Shown in pieces: positions 59,992 through 64,000 of a stretch of DNA of 64,000 nucleotides. Made by a program: the position numbers and the translations under genes. The notes under the pieces are model-generated. The model was not told the origin of the DNA and did no database searches. It saw nothing but the letters and a program-made list of their open reading frames with translations. Source of the DNA: Polyangiaceae bacterium (GTDB lineage Bacteria; Myxococcota_A; Polyangia; Polyangiales; Polyangiaceae); contig JACKEB010000018.1 of assembly GCA_020633205.1 (NCBI GenBank), positions 299,234 through 363,233 of the forward strand, written 5' to 3'. Position 1 is the stretch's first letter. The number at the start of each line of letters is the position of its first letter.

Positions 59992-62129
59992 TACGCGTAG
60001 ATGCTCTTGAAGTCGTCTGCGGTGAGGTCTTCGACCTTCGCGAACTCGTACACGGTGCGGTCCATGAGCGCTTCCGCGTCTTCGTGCTCGAACTTGGCGA
60101 AGGTCACATCGTTGGCCACGACGCGCTTCACGAACTTCGGTCCCAGGATGAGCCCGATGCGGCCGAAGTCGCCGAAGAAGTACTCCTGGAGCAACGGCAA
60201 GATCGAGTCCCTGAACACAGCCTTCAGATCGTCGAGCGTGGCGTCGACGTCCTTCAAGGACATGAAGTACGCATGGCCCAGCGCGTGGTCGCGGTCGCGC
60301 AGCTTCTCGATGCGGCGATTGATGGTGGCGAGCAGTTCATCCACCCTCACCCCCTCGATCTCGAAGTGCAACAGAGACGGCTTGGGAGGTAGCTCGCGGA
60401 ACTTGAAGCGCCTCCGCAGAGCAGTGTCCAGCGCTTCCACACTCCGGTCCGCCGTGTTCATCGTGCCAATCAGGTGCAAGTTCGCGGGCACCCCGAACAG
60501 GGTGTGCGAGTACGGCAACTCGACGATGATCTCGTTCTTTTCCCCGAGGCGCTTGTCCTCCTCGAGCAACGTGATCAACTCACCGAAGACCCGAGAGACG
60601 TTGCCGCGGTTGATCTCGTCGATGAACAGCGCGTAGGGCGTGGCCTTCTCGAAGTAGTTGCGCCGCTCCGCGGTGCTCAGGCGGCAGAAGTCGGTCATCG
60701 ACCCATTGAACTCTGCAAGCCTCAAAGCTTCGTTGGCGCACTTGAGGAAGATGCCCTCGGTTAGTTCGTAGCGCAGGTTCGTGTGTTCGTCGTTGGTCAG
60801 GCTTGGGCGAATGCCTTCGATGAAGTCTTCGTAGGTGTACGACTGATGAAACGTGATGAAGCGGCAGTTGGTGTCCTCTGCGTCCCGGAACTTGGGTTCG
60901 TAACTACGTTGGATCTCGAACGTCTTGCCGGTGCCGGGAGGGCCGAACAAGATCAAGTTCAGCGGAAGATCTTCGGGGGGGAGGTCGTCCGGCGCTTCAT
61001 CGCCCTCCACGTCTTCAGCTTCTTCCTTGGCGAAGCCAAGCTCCGTCAAGTCGATGAGCGGCTTTCCGCGCTGGGCGACTTGGCCAGGCGAAGAATGGAA
61101 GAAGTCGAGCTTGAGCAGGCCGAGGATGAGCAGGCGGCGGAGGGCTTCTTCCGGGGGTGGCGTGAACTCGCCAGAATCCTTGCGGATATTCACAGCGTCG
61201 ATGCTGCTCTTCGTCGGCTCGATGCCGTGCTCTCGCAGCAGGTCACCGATTGCCTCCGTCATCACGGTATTCGGGTTGTTCGACCTGTCGGCGACGTGCT
61301 TCTTGAGGGCGAAGTCTGCGCGCACCCGTGCGACATCCTCTTTCGAAGGCCGCCGGATGTAAGCTGCAACATCGACCCAGATCAGTTCGAGATCGTCCGC
61401 ACGCAGTCGAAAACCGACACCCTTCGGAGCCGTTTTGTGCGCATTGGTCTTGGCGGCTGCCAGCGCGAACTCAACGTGGCCTCCCTCCCATTCGCAGGTC
61501 CACACTCGGGTGGATGGCCACGGACCGTGTTCGGCCTCAACCAGACCGGCAATCGTTGGCCAGCGAGAGCTCGCCTGTGCAGGGTGCTCGCTCAGCGTCA
61601 CCGTCTTGCCGCGAATCTTCAGTTCCGACGGCGACGTTGCCTCGAGGATCTGTCGGACAATGCCGAGCGCCTGGACGTTTGCTTGTTCGATCTGCTTACC
61701 ACCAGCCCGAAAGCCTGCACCGGATCGTGCGGAGCCGGGCGGGGGCAGGTCGTCATCGTCTTCCTCGGCTGTGCCAGAAGCAGATCGCTCTCGGTAAGCA
61801 TGTGCGAGCTCCCGGATCTGCTCCGCGTTCAGAGCGGGATACCGCGCTGCGTACTCCACCCCTGCCGATGTGAGCTGCCAGAAGCCTTGCTTTGGTGAGT
61901 GCGAAAGGCGCGCCCGTTTCAACGAGTCGTGAGCCCACCCGACTCGGTGCTTGTATGCGAGTACTGTTCCGCTCGGAACTAGGATAGCGCGATCTGCCTC
62001 ACTGAGCCCCTTACGCCCGGCGACTAGCTCCGTTGCGTCCTGGCGCGAGAGCCCCTCGGGGTGTTCTGCGAGCACGCGCAGCAGGGGTTCGATGAATTCG
62101 TTGAAGGAGGGAAACTTCGTTTCAGTCAT
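59991..62129 (-). CDS. mcrB: McrB-type AAA+ GTPase with Mrr_N-like N-terminal domain
   Basis: 712 aa. The N-terminal 110 residues are a winged-helix Mrr_N-like domain (FIEPLLRVLAEHPEGLSRQD, VGWAHDSLKRARLSHSPKQG). A middle segment of unknown fold (WEGGHVEFALAAAKTNAHKT, residues about 190-260) may read the DNA modification. The AAA+ GTPase has Walker A LILFGPPGTGKTFEIQ, FHQSYTYEDFIEGIRP, Walker B YALFIDEINRGNVSRVFGEL and LHLIGTMNTADRSV (the NTAD signature of McrB). The canonical DUF3578 DNA-binding domain is absent; the Mrr_N module appears to replace it. Confidence 0.92.
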   Translation of the reverse strand: MTETKFPSFNEFIEPLLRVLAEHPEGLSRQDATELVAGRKGLSEADRAILVPSGTVLAYKHRVGWAHDSLKRARLSHSPKQGFWQLTSAGVEYAARYPALNAEQIRELAHAYRERSASGTAEEDDDDLPPPGSARSGAGFRAGGKQIEQANVQALGIVRQILEATSPSELKIRGKTVTLSEHPAQASSRWPTIAGLVEAEHGPWPSTRVWTCEWEGGHVEFALAAAKTNAHKTAPKGVGFRLRADDLELIWVDVAAYIRRPSKEDVARVRADFALKKHVADRSNNPNTVMTEAIGDLLREHGIEPTKSSIDAVNIRKDSGEFTPPPEEALRRLLILGLLKLDFFHSSPGQVAQRGKPLIDLTELGFAKEEAEDVEGDEAPDDLPPEDLPLNLILFGPPGTGKTFEIQRSYEPKFRDAEDTNCRFITFHQSYTYEDFIEGIRPSLTNDEHTNLRYELTEGIFLKCANEALRLAEFNGSMTDFCRLSTAERRNYFEKATPYALFIDEINRGNVSRVFGELITLLEEDKRLGEKNEIIVELPYSHTLFGVPANLHLIGTMNTADRSVEALDTALRRRFKFRELPPKPSLLHFEIEGVRVDELLATINRRIEKLRDRDHALGHAYFMSLKDVDATLDDLKAVFRDSILPLLQEYFFGDFGRIGLILGPKFVKRVVANDVTFAKFEHEDAEALMDRTVYEFAKVEDLTADDFKSIYA

Positions 62130-62152
62130 GAAGTGGACAGTCGCTGCGCAGG

Positions 62153-63067
62153 TTAGCCTTCGAAGTAGTCACTATCGATCTCAGGCACACGAATCACCCG
62201 CGTGTGCGATGTACCCACCCCGTGGTCCATCATCAGCTCGGTGAGCTGTTCGCCGTCGATCAAGACGATGCCTTCCACCGACGCGGCGAACTCGATCGCG
62301 TCCTTGGTGTAGTGCGAGGTCGTGATGATCACACCCTTCTTGGCGCGTTGTCCCGCGAGTGCGCCGTAGAAGGCTTGGATGGTGGGTCGCCCGACGCTGC
62401 CTTGCCAACGCTTGGCTTGGAGGCAGACCTTCTCCAGGCCCAGTGGGTCCAGAGGAATAACCCCGTCGATACCGCCGTCTCCAGACCGTCCGACGCGCTG
62501 CAGATCGGAGCGCGAGTTGCCGTAGCCCATCGCGTGCAGCAGATCGAGCACGAGCTGTTCGAAGAACTCGGGCGTGTTGTGCTGGATCAATTCAAGCAGC
62601 TCGTTGGCGATGCTCGTTCGGATCTCATCGAGTGCGCTGTTGAGGCGATCGTCCGGGCTCGCCGTTGGGTCCTTCGCCACCGGCGCGAGGGCGGGGGCAG
62701 GTGCCTCCTCCGCGACCGATTTCGCCGGGCGATGATCGTACGCGGTCGCTAACTCTTGGACTTGTTCTTCGGAGAGCGTTGGGTACTTCGCGACGTATTC
62801 AGCGCCAGCGGGAGTCAGGCACCAGTAGCCGCGCCGCGCGCTGCGAGAGAGCCGTGCCCGCTTGAGTGCGTCATGCGCCCAGCCGATGCGGTTTTGGTAG
62901 GTAGGCTGCCGTCCGCTTGGCAGGATGATGAGGCGGTCCTCAGCATTCAGGCCGACCCGCGACGAGACCTGCTCGTATGCCTCCTGCGTCCGCATGCCCT
63001 CGGGGTGCTCGGCAAGCACGCGGAGCAACGGTTCGATGAACTGGTCGTAGGTCGGGAGTTTGGTCAC
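62153..63067 (-). CDS. mrr: Mrr-family restriction endonuclease
   Basis: 304 aa from GTG 63067 (frame extends to 63190 without protein-like sequence). N-terminal Mrr_N winged helix (FIEPLLRVLAEHPEGMRTQE, IGWAHDALKRARLSRSARRG), Pro/Ala linker, and the Mrr catalytic fold with RSGDGGIDGVIPLDPLG then VCLQAKRWQ (D...QxK) and KGVIITTSHYTKDAIEFA. Cleaves modified DNA. The N-domain is nearly the same as in the neighbouring McrB, so the two probably recognise the same feature. Confidence 0.93.
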   Translation of the reverse strand: MTKLPTYDQFIEPLLRVLAEHPEGMRTQEAYEQVSSRVGLNAEDRLIILPSGRQPTYQNRIGWAHDALKRARLSRSARRGYWCLTPAGAEYVAKYPTLSEEQVQELATAYDHRPAKSVAEEAPAPALAPVAKDPTASPDDRLNSALDEIRTSIANELLELIQHNTPEFFEQLVLDLLHAMGYGNSRSDLQRVGRSGDGGIDGVIPLDPLGLEKVCLQAKRWQGSVGRPTIQAFYGALAGQRAKKGVIITTSHYTKDAIEFAASVEGIVLIDGEQLTELMMDHGVGTSHTRVIRVPEIDSDYFEG

Positions 63068-63197
63068 GACTGCGCGCGCCCCCTCGAGGCTAGTGTGATG
63101 CGGGACATCGTCGCACACCACATCACGACTCTTGGGGCGCGCCAATCCTCCAGTGCAGACCGTGTGGAACTCGCGCTCTGGATTCCGCAAATGTCGC

Positions 63198-63668
63198 CTA
63201 CGACGCGACCTTCACCCGCAGGCTCTCCGGGCCATTGACCTGTGGCTCGGCGGAAAGCATCGCCTGGATCCCGTCGTCGCCTTCGCGATACGAGAGGTCG
63301 AGCAGGGTCGCGACCGCTAGCTGGGTTGACCGCCCGATGGTGTCCTTGTTGTTCTCCCAGCGCGACACCGTTTCTGCTGCAACCCCCAGCAGCGTCGCTA
63401 GCTGCGCTTGCGTCAGGCTCATGGCCTTGCGCGCGAACTTCAGCACGTTCCCCTCAACCTGCTGAATGTCGATCAACACCGTGCGCGCGGCGCGCTTCTC
63501 GTAGCCGCTCAGCGCCTCCATGGAGACGAGCGACTCGCCACACTCGCAGCACCACGCGGGGCCGCTGTTGTCTCGTACGTTGTACTTACCGACTACCGTC
63601 GTGATCTCGCAACTCTTCCAACGCATGGTCGCCCCACAGCTGGGGCACACATGCTGCTTGTTATCCAT
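63198..63668 (-). CDS. MqsA-like zinc-finger/HTH antitoxin
   Basis: 156 aa. N-terminal zinc knuckles CPSCGATM and WCCECGESL, a linker, then an XRE HTH (RKAMSLTQAQLATLLGVAAE, TVSRWENNKDTIG). This is the architecture of MqsA/HigA-type antitoxins that also repress their operon. Follows the DUF4258 gene after 21 bp. The gene order toxin-antitoxin is that of mqsRA and higBA. Confidence 0.88.
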   Translation of the reverse strand: MDNKQHVCPSCGATMRWKSCEITTVVGKYNVRDNSGPAWCCECGESLVSMEALSGYEKRAARTVLIDIQQVEGNVLKFARKAMSLTQAQLATLLGVAAETVSRWENNKDTIGRSTQLAVATLLDLSYREGDDGIQAMLSAEPQVNGPESLRVKVAS

Positions 63669-63689
63669 ATAGAAATCCCCATCGATTTC

Positions 63690-63950
63690 TTAGAACACGG
63701 TGATAACGCGTGCTGGATCGAAGCAGACGACCACTGTGAGGTCATCACCTTCGCTGTCCTTTCCACCACTCAGTCGCCAGGTCTGTTCCTTTTCAGACCA
63801 GATTGCGTCTTTTGCCGTGCGGATCGCCTCATTGAGGTCGACGACCTGCACGCCGCGCTTCGCCATGGACTCTCGGGCATGCATCGTTAGTAGAAGCTGC
63901 CTCGTTTTTGCGGCCGCTTGCGCAGCCTGCAACGCATCGGCCGGCTTCAC
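63690..63950 (-). CDS. DUF4258-type toxin candidate
   Basis: 86 aa from GTG 63950. RQLLLTMHARESMAKRGVQ, VDLNEAIRTAKDAIW and DLTVVVCFDPARVITVF match the small DUF4258 beta-alpha fold, often encoded with MqsA-like antitoxins and thought to act on RNA (family inference). Upstream lies a consensus-like promoter (63968-63996). Confidence 0.78.
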   Translation of the reverse strand: MKPADALQAAQAAAKTRQLLLTMHARESMAKRGVQVVDLNEAIRTAKDAIWSEKEQTWRLSGGKDSEGDDLTVVVCFDPARVITVF

Positions 63951-63967
63951 GTGCCGACCTCTTGCGC

Positions 63968-63996
63968 TATATACGGCCCGCTTGAGGATTTATCAA
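63968..63996 (-). promoter_or_regulatory. Sigma70-type promoter of the toxin-antitoxin operon
   Basis: On the minus strand TTGATA (63996-63991), a 17-bp spacer and TATATA (63973-63968), ending 18 bp before the GTG start. Spacing is ideal and the AT-rich boxes stand out from the GC-rich background. Confidence 0.65.
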
Positions 63997-64000
63997 GGAA

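Noticed and set aside
60783..61898. 371-codon open frame antisense to mcrB
   Set aside because: Shadow frame; the sense strand encodes the McrB GTPase motifs.
1..64000. tRNA, rRNA or riboswitch genes
   Set aside because: No cloverleaf-like segment with TTCGANNC arm and matching acceptor stem, no rRNA, and no recognisable riboswitch core was found by eye.

Overview
The window is GC-rich, gene-dense bacterial chromosome. The evidence points to a predatory or soil myxobacterium-like organism (Myxococcota, probably class Polyangia). Lipoproteins with long Gly/Ser/Asn-rich spacers behind the lipobox are abundant. There is a triplet of bactofilins, a MoxR-vWA-bpX operon, Myxococcus-type Cys-rich repeat proteins, an ECF sigma factor overlapping a Gly-rich membrane protein, and many GTG starts. 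This assignment is inference from gene content; no rRNA or tRNA was found in the window.

Layout. 0-7.3 kb: metabolic and housekeeping genes (partial SAM methyltransferase, FAD monooxygenase, an outer-membrane-type protein, a bactofilin x3-pyrE cluster, trmH, a YfeX-like DyP peroxidase, an NrfJ-like PPGHP-repeat protein). 7.4-13.8 kb: a tightly coupled four-gene operon read as a MoxR AAA+ / bpX5-like / degenerate-vWA plus beta-propeller / bpX6-like plus beta-propeller ternary system, a class predicted to act in biological conflict. 13.9-21.3 kb: a frameshifted exported protein, a sigma factor and its overlapping partner, helical hypotheticals, a LysR regulator and an MBL-fold lipoprotein. 21.3-30.2 kb: two tandem SGNH-like lipoproteins, a tyrosinase, an exported vWA protein and an OmpA-domain lipoprotein. 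30.1-34.3 kb: a three-gene ion-homeostasis operon (MscS-like channel and two CPA-type antiporters). 34.5-53.9 kb: a surface-protein region dominated by lipoproteins with low-complexity spacers, including three paralogues that combine a TNFR-like Cys cluster with a beta-propeller, an LRR protein, a serine hydrolase, a beta-helix protein and a collagen-like Gly-rich protein. 54.2-64 kb: a defence island (SF2 helicase fused to a SprT-like protease domain, nucleotidyltransferase/HEPN-like pair, McrB-McrC, Mrr, and a DUF4258/MqsA-like toxin-antitoxin pair with a readable promoter).

The most unusual structure lies in two places (36.4-38.0 kb and 52.2-54.1 kb). In each, the 3' end of a resident gene is repeated downstream (55/55 and 63/68 matching bases), so the copies bracket a 1.5-1.8 kb segment that carries a Gly-rich-spacer lipoprotein gene and no recombinase. 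This resembles integration at gene 3' ends, or cassette-like spread of surface lipoprotein genes. Two other genes end in 16-bp tandem copies of their own last codons plus stop, which places stop codons in all three frames. All starts given here were chosen from the sequence; where a longer open frame exists, the reason for the shorter choice is stated.
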